A program made the position numbers and the translations under genes. From Saxidomus purpurata (lineage: Eukaryota > Mollusca > Bivalvia > Venerida > Veneridae), in assembly GCA_022818135.1 (NCBI GenBank), contig JAFMSR010000003.1, positions 12,759,325 through 12,823,324 of the forward strand: a stretch of DNA of 64,000 bases, in the 5' to 3' direction. The notes under the pieces are model-generated. The model saw only the letters and a program-made list of their open reading frames with translations. It searched no databases and was not told the DNA's origin. Below are positions 35,060-48,504 of the stretch, one piece after another (positions within the stretch are counted from its first letter, which is position 1; each line of letters opens with the position of its first letter).

Positions 35060-38000
35060 CAATACCTTTGGTTACTAGAGGTTACCAGGTTACCTATTTT
35101 AAAGCTACATTATAATTCAAGTTCTTATGTTCATAATATAAATATAGAAAAATGGTAGTCTTTTTTCTAAAACAGGGTTACCTGGTTACCTAAGGGTACC
35201 AGAGGTTACCTAAGGTTACTCTGGGGCATTATTGGTTACTTTGTCTTTCTTGAAATAAATCTAATAAATGAGGGTCTTTATTCTAGAAGTGGGTTACCTG
35301 GTTACCTAAGGGTACCAGAGGTTACCGCAGGTTACTCTATGTCATTTAGGGTTACTATTTTGTTATTCAAATAATTATGATAAATGAGGGTCTTTATTCT
35401 AGAAGTGGGTTACCTAAGGGTACTTAAGGTTACCTCAGGTTACTCCAAGTCATTTTGGGTTACTATTTTGTTATTCAAATAATTCTGATAAATGGTAGTC
35501 TTTATTCCAAAACAGGGTTACCTGGTTACCTAAGGGTACCACAGGTTACCTAAGGTTACTCTGGGTCATTATTGGTTACTTTGTCTTTCTTGAAATGTAT
35601 CTAATAAATGAGGGTCTTTATTCTAGAAGTGGGTTACCTGGTTACCTAAGGGTACTTAAGGTTACCTCAGGTTACTCTTTGTCATTTAGAGTTACTATTA
35701 TGTTATTCAAATAATCCTGATAAATGAGGGTCTTTATTCCAAAACAAGGTTACCTGGTTACCTAAGGGTACCAGAGGTTACCTCAGGTTACTCCAAGTAA
35801 TTTAGGGTTACTATTTTGTTTTTTCAAATAATCCTGATAAATGAGGGTCTTTATTCCAAAACAGGGTTACCTGGTTACCTAAGGGTACCACATGTTACCT
35901 AAGGTTACTCTGGGTAATTATTGGTTACTTTGTCTTTCTTAAAATAAATTTAATAAATTGAGGGTCTTTATTCTAGAAGTGGGTTACCTGGTTACCTAAG
36001 GGTACCAGAGGTTACCGCAGGTTACTCTGGGTTATTATGGGTTACTTTGTCTATCTTGAAATAAATCTAATAAATAAGAGTCCTTATTTTAGAATTGGGT
36101 TACCTGGTTACCTAAGGGTACCAGAGGTTACCTCAGGTTACTCTGGGTCATTTAGGGTTACTATTTAGTTTTTTCAAATAATTTTGATAAATGAGGGTCT
36201 TTATTCCAAAACAGGGTTACCTGGTTACCTAAGGGTACCACAGGTTACCTAAGGTTACTCTGGGTCATTATTGGTTACTTTGTCTTTCTTGAAATTTATC
36301 TGATAAATGAGGGTCTTTATTCTAGAAGTGGGTTACCTGGTTACCTAAGGGTACTTAAGGTTACCTCAGGTTACTCTATGTCATTTAGCGTTACTATTTT
36401 GTTATTCAAATAATCCTGATAAATGAGGGTCTTTATTCCAAAACAAGGTTACCTGGTTACCTAAGGGTACCAGAGGTTACCTAAAGTTACTCTGGGTCAT
36501 TATTGGTTACTTTGTCTTTCTTGAAAAAAATCTAATAAATGAGGGTCTTTATTCTAGAAGTGGGTTACCTGGTTACCTAAGGGTACCAGAGGTAACCTCA
36601 GGTTACTCTGGGTCATTTAGGGTTACTATTTTGTTTTTTCAAATAATTATGATAAATGAGGGTCTTTATTCCAAAACAGGGTTACCTGGTTACCTAAGGG
36701 TACCAGAGGTAACCTCAGGTTACTCCAAGTAATGTAGGGTTACTATTTTGTTTTTTCAAATAATCCTGATAAATGAGGGTCTTTATTCCAAAACAGGGTT
36801 ACCTGGTTACCTAAGGGTACCACAGGTTACCTAAGGTTACTCTGGGTAATTATTGGTTACTTTGTCTTTCTTAAAATAAATTTAATAAAATGAGGGTCTT
36901 TATTCTAGAATTGGGTTACCTGGTTACCTAAGGGTACCAGAGGTTACCTCAGGTTACTCTGGGTCATTTAGGGTTACTATTTAGTTTTTTCAAATAATTA
37001 TGATAAATGAGGGTCTTTATTCCAAAACAGGGTTACCTGGTTACCTAAGGGTACCACATGTTACCTAAGGTTACTCTGGGTAATTATTGGTTACTTTGTC
37101 TTTCTTAAAATAAATTTAATAAAATGAGGGTCTTTATTCTAGAAGTGGGTTACCTGGTTACCTAAGGGTACCAGAGGTTACCGCAGGTTACTCTGGGTTA
37201 TTATGGGTTACGTTGTCTTTCTTGAAATAAGTCTAATAAATAAGGGTCTTTATTCTAGAATTGGGTTACCTGGTTACCTAAGGGTACCAGAGGTTACCCT
37301 GGGTCATTTAGGGTTACTTTGTCTTTCTTAAAATAAATTTAATAAAATGAGGGTCTTTATTCTAGAAGTGGGTTACCTGGTTACCTAAGGGTACTTAAGG
37401 TTACCTCAGGTTACTCCAAGTCATTTAGGGTTACTATTTTGTTTTTTTCAAATAATCCTGATAAATGAGGGTCTTTATTCCAAAACAGGGTTACCTGGTT
37501 ACCTAAGGGTACCACAGGTTACCTAAGGTTACTCTGGGTAATTATTGGTTACTTTGTCTTTCTTGAGATTTATCTGATAAATGAGGGTCTTTATTCTAGA
37601 AGTGGGTTACCTGGTTACCTAAGGGTACTTAAGGTTACCTCAGGTTACTCTATGTCATTTAGCGTTACTATTTTGTTATTCAAATAATCCTGATAAATGA
37701 GGGTCTTTATTCCAAAACAAGGTTACCTGGTTACCTAAGGGTACCAGAGGTTACCTAAAGTTACTCTGGGTCATTATTGGTTACTTTGTCTTTCTTGAAA
37801 AAAATCTAATAAATGAGGGTCTTTATTCTAGAAGTGGGTTACCTGGTTACCTAAGGGTACCAGAGGTTACCTCGGGTTACTCTATGTCATTCAGGGTTAC
37901 TACTTTGTTATTCAAATAAATATAATAAATGAGGGTCTTTATTCTAGAAGTGGGTTACCTGGTTACCTAAGGGTACCAGAGGTTACCACATGTTACTCTT

Positions 38001-38410
38001 GCGCATTCAGGGTTACTTTGTATTTCTTGAAATAAATCAAATAAATGAAGGTCTTTATTCTAGACGTGGGTTACCTGGTTACCTAAGGGTACCTCAGGTA
38101 CTCTGGGGCAATTAGGGTTACTTTGTAATTCTTCAAATAAAACTAATAAATGCGAGTCTTTCTTCTAGAAGTAAATCATCTTAAATGGTACCAGTAGTTT
38201 CTTTTTATCATACAGGGTTACTGTGTCTTTCTTTAAATAAAATTAATAAATGAGGGTCTTTCTTCTAGAAGAGGGTAACCCAAGGGTACTAAGGGTTAAT
38301 TAGAGTAGCTATGCCTATTGATCTTTACTGAATTTGGATAAATGAGTTTTTTTCCAGTACTGGGTTACCTTAGGTTCTTAGTCATCAGGGTTCCTACATT
38401 GTTATTGGGG
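35060..38410 (+). repeat. Satellite array of ~116-bp GGTTACC-rich units
   Basis: About 26 clear units, plus several decayed ones at the edges, recur every 109-118 bp. Each has a GGTTACC-rich half (GGGTTACCTGGTTACCTAAG, GGTACC, GGTTACTCTGGG) and an AT-rich half (CAAATAATCCTGATAAATGA then GGGTCTTTATT). Two unit types differ before GGGTTACC: TTCTAGAAGT or TTCCAAAACA. Shared private variants (TTTAGCGTTAC, CCTAAAGTTAC) recur ~1,275 bp apart, at ~36385-36540 and ~37660-37805, showing block amplification. The right end (from ~38150) decays gradually. It is not telomeric, although TTAGGGTTA occurs inside units. Confidence 0.9.
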
Positions 38411-40591
38411 CCGCAAAATGGCCCGCTATATTTAATAGGTTGTTGGAAATTGTATCATGTATGTGAAGTAGTGTATAGTTCTTTGAACAAAATGTTATTA
38501 AGCCTAGGAAGGTAGGATAAAGAATGGGTTAAACCACAGTTCATTGTGTAATTTGTAAATTGTTGATATTTTTATCTTTTAACCATGTAAACGTTAAATT
38601 AAACGTAAACGCTTACTAAGTAGTGAAAAGTTTTTATTGTTCGGCCAGTATAAAAACCGATTTTGGTCAAACAGGCGGGTATGTTCTGGTATCAGGTAAT
38701 GTAAATCAATTATGTTACTTCGACTCAATTTTTTTGAATTAAAAATTTACAATCACCCTTCATTCTGTTTTTGATGGAAGTATCACTGTCTATTTTAATC
38801 AAACATTTCATGTAAGAGCACTGAACTGACAGGTAGCCAAAGTTTTGCAGCTCCAATGACTGGGATGCACTTTCTATTTTTATCAGTCTGGTTTATTTAC
38901 ATTTCATATGTTATCAGACTAGTTTACAGTAATAAACTGACAGGTAGCCAAAGTCAACTTATTGGTCAGGATGCACTTTTAAATGACGAGACTTTTCAGT
39001 AGTCATATTTAAATCATGTATGGAAAAAAAATGGAGGTCTGGCTTCAAAACAGTATTCCTTAGGTATAACTGTCAATAGGGGTTACTATGTCTTTCTCAA
39101 TGTAAATCTTTGATGGTTCAAAACTGTGTTTTAATGTAACTTGAGGCTGCATGTCTGAAATGTTGTTACCGTGTTGGAATTTAAAAAAAGACTTTGTTGT
39201 TAGCCTTTATTATTAGCTCATCCTGAGCTTTTTGCTTCACTAACTAGTGTAATAATTATACACTGTCCATTGAAGTGTGTGGAAAAACAATTGTGAAAAT
39301 GGTGTTCATTAATATATTTTTTCATGAATGCAAGTAACTGAAGTTAACAAAGTGTCCAAAGCATATTAAAATAACGATAACAAAACAAATTTACTAGTTT
39401 ATCACATTTTTTTATTTATTAACACACACTATGTATAAATAAGATGTACATACACCATAAAATTATATCAGCTTTCCCAGTTGAATCATTTACACAAGCA
39501 CTTAATGAATGACATAGCTTTCTTCCATGCACAAATTAAGATAAATTAACATAATACACACATAGATAAATACATAAATTATGAATCATGTTAAACACAG
39601 GTGGAAGTGTGTTTTTGTTTCTTTCATTTACCGTAGGCTTAACAAATCTGTACCATTTCTTTGCAAGAAAAATATATTTTAATTGATTTAATAGTAAAAT
39701 ATTTACACTACTGTAGGAATCTAACAATAAGAAAAAAGGCAGAAAATAATTAATTCAAATTAGATGCGAAAGCCTCTGTGAGTTAGACTTAAATTACTAA
39801 CTGTCAATAGACTGTCATAAAATTGTGATTATAAATTGGAGACAATCTTAAAAAGAATTATAAAGAATAGATATATTTTTACAAAACTTTCATTTGTTAT
39901 AAACAATAACACTTAATTATAATCACACATGCACTTGTGCTCACACGCTGAGGAAGAAACAATCTCTTTTTCAATAAAATCTTACATAAAAAGCAATACA
40001 AATTTTGTGAAGACAACTTATATTATACATATTAATACTGTATTATGCACTGGCATATGATGGCATTTTTAAAGTGTTTAAATCAATGGTGTTATAAATT
40101 GAAGCAAATCACATCACCTGCCAAATTAAAACCTTAACATAAAATGCAAAAGAACAATGGAACCTCTTTTAACAAAACTTGAAACTGTATACTACTGTTA
40201 TGTCACATTAATGACTAGGTTACTTTGTTCAACTTGTGAAACAATATAGAAATGAGAGTATGTAAATCTGAAATTCAGTGTATGGTGTAAATTACAAATT
40301 CATGCAGTCATTCTACATATGGCTAAAAAACCAACAGACAATTTTAGCAGCATGTCCAAGAGGGCACCCCTTTTTTATTTTTGAAAATTCTCCTATGTTG
40401 ACTTTACTGCATCTTGTGTGAAGCCACTTAAAGCATTTTTCACATTCCACCCACTTGTCCAGCGGATTGCCCACCTTCTTGCAGGTCTAACACACCTCCG
40501 ATGCCTCTGGTTGTGGCAGAATTATTGCTACAAAAGAAAGAATGAGAAGTTTTTATTTAATTTATCTTCAAATTTTCTGGTAATAAATAAT
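38411..40591. other. AT-rich intergenic sequence
   Basis: No gene, tandem repeat or inverted termini were recognised. TAGCCAAAGT with its neighbours (CTGACAGGTAGCCAAAGT) occurs twice, at ~38826 and ~38938. The frame at 39536-39727 is not convincing. Confidence 0.4.
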
Positions 40592-41068
40592 ACAAGGGGG
40601 CCAAGATGGCCCTATATCGCTCACCTTGGTACAAGTCCACTTGCCTGGTGGAAGATCACTAGATAATGTTATATACCAAATAAGTTTTCCTATATACGCC
40701 TTTGTAAAACAAATGATCCCCCTCCCAGGCAAGGTAAATTTTGACCCCAGGGGCATAATTTGAACAAACTTTGAAGAGGTCTACTAAGCAATGCTACATG
40801 CCAAATATCTAAGCTCTAGGCCTTGTGGTTTCAGAGAAGAAGATTTTTAAAGTTTTTCCTATTTGTTGCCATAGCAACCAGAGTTCTGCATGGAATGGAA
40901 TTCTTTGAACAATTTTGGTAGAGCTTCATGCAAGGAACATTCCTGCATAGTTTTATCAACATTGGCCTAGAGGTTTCAGAGGAGATGTCATTTGAATCAA
41001 AATGTTGACGGACGACGGACAATCACCGATCAGAAAAATTCACCCTGGCATAGCCAGGTGAGCTAAAA
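40592..41068 (-). mobile_element. AGCTCACC-family element, minus strand
   Basis: On the minus strand it begins TTTTTAGCTCACCTGGCTAT and ends GGTGAGCGATATAGGGCCAT then CTTGGCCCCCTTGT. Both ends are present, so this is a compact but complete-looking member (~477 bp). The left terminus has a GCCAGGTGAGC/AGCTCACCTGGC inverted pair. Confidence 0.8.
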
Positions 41069-41240
41069 ATGGGCTCAAGTGTATGTGTTCACTTTTACTA
41101 TTGTAAAACTTAAACTAATTTTGGTTAAGAAACTCATTTTTACATTTTACACTAGATCTTTTTTTTACAAACCAAACATACATAAAAAAAATTTATATTA
41201 TTCAAGCAATAAAATGTTGGTTAACTTTTGCAAATTGTTT

Positions 41241-42130
41241 ACACTTGGAGGCTTTTTTAACGCAACACTTTTTAAAACCGAATTTCTTGGAAATGATTCA
41301 AAGAATTGATTTGAAACTATGCATGCAGTTATTTGGCCAAATAAGACGTGGAAATATGACAAAATTATTCAACTGTGATGGTTCAGTAGCTTTGCACCTG
41401 GGATGTGCACATTTTTTGCATTTTGCATGTGGAAATACTGGCGGGAAAGAATTATTGGCTATTTGCTCATTCACCTTTAGTACATGCCTGGGCACGCCGA
41501 AAAAACACATAATGACTTATTAAACTATTCAACTCAGAAAATCATTGTGCGAAAGAATGTCTGCGAAAGATGTCGCGCAGTCGGCATGTTTAAAACAGGC
41601 CGCACTTTTAGACACGTATTAAATTTAATCGATTTTTATTAATATTTGTTTGTTATTTACCAAAATTCATATTGCAAACATTTATTATTGTAGAAAAAAA
41701 CACACTGCTATTCCTGATTTTGTATTCAATCAAATGCATTCTATCCTTTTTAGGATAAATCTCGCAAATCATAATTATTGGTGCTGTAAGCTCTAGTATC
41801 ATGATAGAGGATACATACGGTGCTTTTTTAATTATATCCATTTCAATAAATTCCACCTACAATTTTGTTTACATACAAAACATTTACATACAGAAATGCA
41901 AATGGTTCATTTAAATACAAATTATCATGAGTTACCTTTCCACACCATGTGCTTCTAACGTTAAGCTGCAATTACGTTTTTGTGACTTTTATTTCTACAG
42001 TGATGTTTTATTCTGTTCATTTTTTATACGTTTTTATCAATAAAATGTAATAAATTTCGCTATCCACAAATAAGCAATTTGAAAATAAATGCATTTGAAC
42101 GATAGTTGTGTTAGAAAAGCCTCCAAGTGT
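41241..42130. mobile_element. 890-bp TIR element
   Basis: ACACTTGGAGGCTTTTTTAA then CGCAAC at 41241-41266 is the inverted complement of 42105-42130 (GTTGTGTTAGAAAAGCCTCC then AAGTGT) with about two mismatches. The interior is AT-rich, with one 92-codon + frame (41245-41523) that starts inside the left TIR and has no recognised domain. No convincing target duplication was found. Confidence 0.6.
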
Positions 42131-42361
42131 ATATGGATGAATTGAATATATAGCAAACGGATTGATTACTTTGCCTTTTTAAATAAAAAAACGCTAAAAT
42201 ATTTATCTCTTTTCTTATTTCCTCTCACTGCTGATCAACAATCAATTCATGACCATCTGAGTAACCTTAACATAGAAACTGTTATAAGATATAATAAGTG
42301 TATAATATAAGGGCATATACAGTACACTAGTTTATCATGAACTCCATGGACCCATTAAATA

Positions 42362-43874
42362 ATGACTACAAAGTCGGTTACTTATTACTTATTCTTTATT
42401 CCTTTTTTCGAATAAGGAATAAGGAACTAGTTACTTATCCCTTATTATACCCCCAAAACGAAGTTTAGGGGTGTATATAGGAGTCACCCGGTGGTTGGTC
42501 GGTTGGTCAGTCAGTCGGGCGGTCTGTTGTATTTTCCTTGTCCGGAGCATAACTGGAAAACTACTAGCTGGAATTCAATACAATTTCATACAATGATCAA
42601 GCAAACTCAGAGGAAGTGCAGTGTACAAGAACTATAACTCTATTTTGAGTATTCACTGAGTTATTGCCTTTTGTTAGTTTTCCTTGTCCGAAGCATAACT
42701 TGAAAACTACAAGTTGGAATTCAATACGACTTCATACAATGGTCAAGCACATTGAGAGGAAGTGCAGTGTACAAGAACCATAACTCTATCTTGACAAATT
42801 ACAGAGTTATTGCCAAGAACAATATCTCTTTTTAGTTTGTTTGCAAGGTATTATGTTACTACGAACTTCTTCAGTTTATAAAGCAGTCTTTTGGGGGTAT
42901 GAATCACATTTAGTGATAGCTCTAGTTCAAATCTGAATAAGTAACAGAAGTGATACTGCCGGTGACATGAAAAATGTCTTTGTCATTCTTTCAAAATCCC
43001 AATATCTAACTGTTTTAAGGCCAAGCAAACATTATTTAACATATTACAAAGAGCATTTTTGAAAAAATGAAAAAAGTCAAATAAGAATGTCGCATAGTAA
43101 TGTGAAAGAATGAAGACGACATTGTCCGTGTCGCCGGCGTTATCACTTCTGTTACTTATTCGGATTTGACTTCATACAATGGTCAAGTACATTGAGAGGA
43201 AGTGCAGTGTACAAGAACCATAACTCTGTCTTGACAAATTACAGAGTTATTGCCAAGAACAATATCTCTTTTTAGTTTGTTTGCAAGGTATTATGTTACT
43301 ACGAACTTCTTCAGTTTATAAAGCAGTCTTTTGGGGGTATGAATCACATTTAGTGATAGCTCTAGTTCAAATCTGAATAAGTAACAGAAGTGATACTGCC
43401 GGTGACATGAAAAATGTCTTTGTCATTCTTTCAAAATCCCAATATCTAACTGTTTTAAGGCCAAGCAAACATAATTTAACATATTACAAAGAGCATTTTT
43501 GAAAAAATGAAAAAAGTCGAATAATAATGTCGAATAGTAATGTGAAAGAATGAAGACGACATTGTCCGTGTCGCCGGCGTTATCACTTCTGTTACTTATT
43601 CGGATTTGAATATGAAATAAGTAACCAGTTCCTTACTCCTTATTCGACTTTGTTCTTTTTTTTCAAAAATGCTCTTAGTAATAGCTTAAATTAAGTTTGT
43701 TTGGCCTTAAAACAGTTAAATATTCGTAATGTGAGGGAATGACAACAACATTTTTCTTGGCACCGGCAGTATCACTTCTGTTACTTATTCGGATTTGAAT
43801 AAAGAATAAGTAACCAGTTTCTTATTCCTTATTCGAAAAAGGAATAAGGAATAAGTAACCAACTTTGTAGTCAT
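42362..43874. mobile_element. 1.5-kb TIR element with 9-bp target duplication
   Basis: The left terminus ATGACTACAAAGTCGGTTAC and ~60 bp more are inverted at the right end (ending GTAACCAACTTTGTAGTCAT). CATTAAATA flanks both ends (42353-42361 and 43875-43883), a 9-bp duplication as in Mutator-like transposons. The interior holds inverted arms around AACAGAAGTGATACTGCCGG, a pearl-like element (42448-42905, ends ATACCCCCAAAACG and TTTTGGGGGTAT) and a 440-bp tandem duplication. No transposase was found, so it is non-autonomous. Confidence 0.82.
42728..43609 (+). repeat. 440-bp tandem duplication inside the TIR element
   Basis: The segment starting GACTTCATACAATGGTCAAG at 42728 is repeated from 43168. 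By eye the two copies differ at about half a dozen positions, so the duplication is recent. It spans the right end of the pearl-like insertion and one inverted arm of the host element. Confidence 0.88.
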
Positions 43875-43883
43875 CATTAAATA

Positions 43884-44351
43884 TGGTCTTTATATCCGGA
43901 GTTTGTTATAATCCGTATTACATACTCCTATAAAAAAATAAACAAACTAATCGGGCTGAGAAAATTTGTTCCTTTTATCCTGATTTTCGCTATATCTGGA
44001 GTCCTTATATTTGGAGTTTACTTTAATGAAACTACATATTTTTTTTCGTTCCTAAGAAATTTCCATAGAACTATTCAAAACCTAAATATGTACAGACTGT
44101 GTTTGTCCGTGTTATTCTGTTGATTTTTTTTTCATGGTACAATACATGTACGTATTGTGCGACATTATTTACCTGACACTCAATAGGTAGTGAGTATTTT
44201 GACCATGCTTTATACGAGATTTTCAATATTCACTTCAAAAACGCTTAAATGCTTAAAAGTATTCTTTATACGTCAGTGCATGATGGCATTTCTAGTTCTT
44301 CGCAATAATGTATTTAACTTTTATTTCCGCACCTACGATACTTAGAGGTTA
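43884..44351. other. AT-rich intergenic sequence
   Basis: Nothing recognised between the TIR element and the SINE. Confidence 0.4.
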
Positions 44352-44520
44352 GGTGGTCAGCCTTCGAGGTCTAGTGGTAAGAGCCGCGGACTTGAACTCC
44401 CTATGATAACCTTACATAGATTGAGAGTCATGGGTTCGACCCTGGTACCGACCATGTTAGAAAGAAAGTAGTTCTGGTATAGTAAGGTAAACTGCCTGCC
44501 TGTTCAAATGACTAAAATAT
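44352..44520 (+). mobile_element. tRNA-derived SINE, copy 2
   Basis: A-box-like CTAGTGGTAAGAGC (44371-44384) and B-box GGGTTCGACCC (44432-44442) mark RNA polymerase III promoter elements. The body GGTAAACTGCCTGCCTGTTC matches copy 1 at 32040-32230. A and B boxes are ~50 bp apart, too far for an ordinary tRNA without an intron, and no acceptor stem closes, so this is a SINE head. Confidence 0.68.
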
Positions 44521-47500
44521 GGCTTAAATTGGCATACTTCTTATATTGCAATTCAGTTCAAATCAACTGTCATTCAACAGCCAAATTATGCAAAGAGAAA
44601 ATGTAATACTAGTATGAAAGTCCCGGGTTGAAACCAAGCCTTAGCATGAGGTGTTAATGTTACAGTTGTGTATCGCAATGTTTGACGTTACGTCACTAAA
44701 TTTTACTTTTCAATTAGTGCGATCTTTAGAAAATATCTTCTTTATTTTTTTCATAAAACATCAAACACCTATATGTACAGAAGCCGGTTATGTCCCCGGT
44801 TTATAGCGCTTAGGTAGTTGGTAAAACGCTGATGTCTAACTCCGAGTGTAGGAATTGAACCTGCGTCCAAATAATAAATTATACAAAAGTGAATGCTGTT
44901 TGCTCCTGTTTTTGAAAATATTCATGCAGCTAATTAACATGTTTAATGTAACAGAACATGTATATTTAGAACATGTTTCTTGAATGTATTTAAATTATTA
45001 TAATTTTATAGAACATTTAGTGCTCAATGATTTCCTAACCACGGGTCAAATTATTACTTAAATGCATACCGTAAGTTAAACAAGAGGATTATTGTTCACA
45101 TAATAAGGTTCAAAAGATAAGTACACATTACAGTCTTTAGGCTGTTACTTGTGTTTTTGTAAAGTTTAGTTTTTACATTCACCTTTTGTTTATGTCGATG
45201 CAGTCACCGCCAAGAGATTGCTGTTTTGACAAGTAACACTTGTCATGCTAGCAGAAAAATCCTATGCATGAATTTTCAATCAGTGCAGATCATGATTAGT
45301 TCTGCATTGTACGATATTCACCCTTTAAAACATTATACAAATGTATGTTATCATCCAAAAAGTCAACTTTAGAAACTTAGCAGCTTACATTTATAGGTGT
45401 TGATGCATGTTTCAATATTTGCAAACATTCAGAAGACAAATAATTGTCCGTACTTATTAACATGTCAACTTTATAATAATTTGGGAACTAAATTCATACC
45501 TGAATTTTGAGAAATCGTCCAAATATGCAAACGTTCATAGATGTAACCCTTATAAAAAATGTTGCTAAATATGTTTATTATGCATTTGAATGCCAAAGAC
45601 AGTATTTAATTAATTAAATAAGATCTAAACTATAGATAGAGACATTTTGATTAACTATTGTATTTTCGTTTAACTTTATTATTTGAATTTACTATGAACA
45701 GTATGTTAATTATGCATTGAACTCGAACTTAGACTTATGTATTAAAGACTCCTTTCACTATTTGTTATTACACAGGATGAATAGTTTGGTCTTCACTTTA
45801 TCCTAAATAAGTTACTTTATTCCTTCAAATATCATGTTAAATCCAGACTAGTCTTTCGACTGTTTCGATTAGATTAGCTGGGTGCTCATTGTATGTATCT
45901 ATAGCACATACTTTTGTTAAACAAAAAATATTCTCAGCTTCGCCCTGACTTTATACTGACCAGTTAACCAATCGGATTATTAGGTCGCGTTCATTTCTTC
46001 ATTCGGTAAAAAGTGAAAACTCAGTCTTTACCTCATATGCAAGTTTAAGTTTATTTCAAACAAAACAAAAAGCATAGAATTACATTAAAAACAATCTGAT
46101 AGATACAAGTTAATGGTAGATCATTGTCTTCTTTAATTTCTTTTCTTGGTTCTTTTGTTATATATCACACTCTGATTTGCCATGTTTTATGTGTTTGTAA
46201 ATGTATATGCCTCGCAGACCTTTTGGAATTATGAAAAATAAACTTATCATGTCCATTTAGATAACAGAATTTTCTAGAATATTAGCTCAAAAATGCAAAA
46301 ATTACCTCATTGTCTAATAATTTTCTGTCAAAATCTAATCCCTCACATTGCCATTCTTTACTGGATGTATTATATACAGGATTTTACACAACAAGGAGAT
46401 ATTGATAATTGTCATTCATTCACAAGTCAAAATATCTTGCCAATAATTGGACTTCAATACTGGTTTCAAGAACTAAACTGTTGATATATTTTTGTTTTGT
46501 ATATAGATATGTATTTTGCTGATGCTGCCCGTTCTATGCGGGACTCATGCATGTTTGTAAAATAAACTTGAAAAAAAATATAAAAAATAAAATATTTGCA
46601 ACAATTTAAATAAATTGTCCTACTTTGGGTGTAACGTTTGGATGTAACACGTTTATAGAAGTTCCTAGTTTTAAAAGACAAATTTGATAAAATTAATAGG
46701 TTTTTAACAGGTTGTTTATAACATTATGTTACTGTATGGTTACTGTTACTAGCTTCTGTTATAAAAATATAAACAGCAGCTGCTGGTTCTTGTGATTTCA
46801 TACTTTTTATTTGGTTTTGCATATATTATTCATTATAGATACAATTCCGCTGATGCTTGCAAATTGAAGTGTAAACAAGGTACAAACAAATATTATTCTA
46901 TTCTCATTATCAGCAAGGAATTTATTTAATCTTAATTGCAAAATAGGTACTAACAATCTCTTGCAGAAAAAAATATAAAAAACATTGCTTACAGAAGCTT
47001 TAAAACTATAAATTTGAAAACAACAGCTCTGACTAAATTGTGATACCTTGCACACAAAGCATTTTAAGGCAACTTATTAATTGTTTAATAAAATAACTGA
47101 CAAAATTATGCTAACCCGTATCCAGTAGCTTCAGTTCCAATTCCAGAGTGTATTAAATATTAATAAAATCACAAAATATATACATTTAACAGTATTACAA
47201 TTACAGATGAATAATTAAGCAATGATTTTATAACAGAATTCAACAAGTGTGAAATCTGAACTTTCATTCAGAATGAGAATAGATCTTTAAATTTTTAATT
47301 ACTGATACAAAGTGGTCATATGATTGGTTCACAAGTTCTTTAAACTCCACCCCCAGCTTCACTGTGATTTACTGCCTTGTGATTTATGGCTATGTGATGA
47401 CATAATTGTATATCCCCAATATACAAGAGCTGCTTTGAAGTGGAATTCACCATACCATATATGGCAAAGAAAGCCATGAAGCACAATGATGCCAAAGACA

Positions 47501-48500
47501 GTAATTGTAAGATCTAAAGCACAAGGCAAATATGTAAGGGGTTATAAATGTACTAATCCCATATAAACAGACTGATAGGCAAATGAAATTGTTGAAATAA
47601 TTATGTTTTTGATTTGTTGAAATAACTGTTTCAGTATTCAGTTAATAATTAATTTTAAAATTTTTTTTTCATGTACACATAAATAATGTATATTTCAAAT
47701 GTTTGTCTTGAATGAAATAAGAGACATTAATTACTCTCACTACTAGATTTCCTGATAATAAATTCATTATTAGATTTGATCTATACTTTCAGAAAAATTT
47801 AACACAACTTTAAATATTTTATAAATAAATCCAAGTACTTACCACATTAAAGCTGTGACATTTTACACTGACCTCTTCAGACAGAAAAGCATGATTTTAG
47901 ATATATCAAAAACAGCCAGTTTTAGTAATGACATAATAACACAGTTCACCTCAGGTTCTTTTCTGCTCTGCAAACATTTAACTTCTAAAACTTTTTGGTA
48001 TTTTTGCATTCTCATATGGGTAAATAAAAAGGACAAGTTGATAAATGTAAAATTCCCTTTAATAGTCACCTTTAGAACTGCAGGCCTATTTCACAAGGAA
48101 TTAACATAAGATTGTCTAATATTTCAAACAATTAATACTAAAAAATAGTAAAAAATAAAAAAATCATTTATACAGGATATTCACATATCTTTACACTTTT
48201 CTTCTGCTAAACTTGCTCAAACACATTTAAATAGGCCCACAGAATAAACATGTCAAAAGAAAAGGTTCAATGATAATATAAATGTGTTCACTTACCATCA
48301 GCAATTAAACTCTTCAAATAGTAAAATTACAACAAAATACGCAGTTCACCAGTTGTTGAAAATATAACTCTAATGTCTTCAAACAAAAAACACGAATATT
48401 GTTATTCATTATCAAACGAGGCGGTTGTAGAGTTATATACTGTACATAAACATTTTTATTTTTTAAACTTTTTAATTTTCACTCTTTTTCTTATCTTTAA
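44521..48500. other. AT-rich intergenic stretch
   Basis: No gene recognised. A tRNA-like fragment at ~44807-44865 (GCGCTTAGGTAGTTGGTAAA and AGGAATTGAACCTGC) is too degenerate for a gene and may be another SINE head. On the minus strand, GTTTGAAATAAACTTAAACT near 46042-46061 resembles a LINE 3' end. Other frames are low-complexity. Confidence 0.4.
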
Positions 48501-48504
48501 TACC

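Noticed and set aside
35060..38410. Interstitial telomere repeat
   Set aside because: TTAGGGTTA occurs once per some units, but the array has a 116-bp unit with GGTTACC words and no tandem TTAGGG.
44352..44445. Functional tRNA gene
   Set aside because: Promoter boxes are good but too far apart, and the SINE body follows directly.
44807..44870. tRNA gene
   Set aside because: There are A- and B-box-like words, but no closing acceptor stem and a poor B-box; more likely a SINE head.
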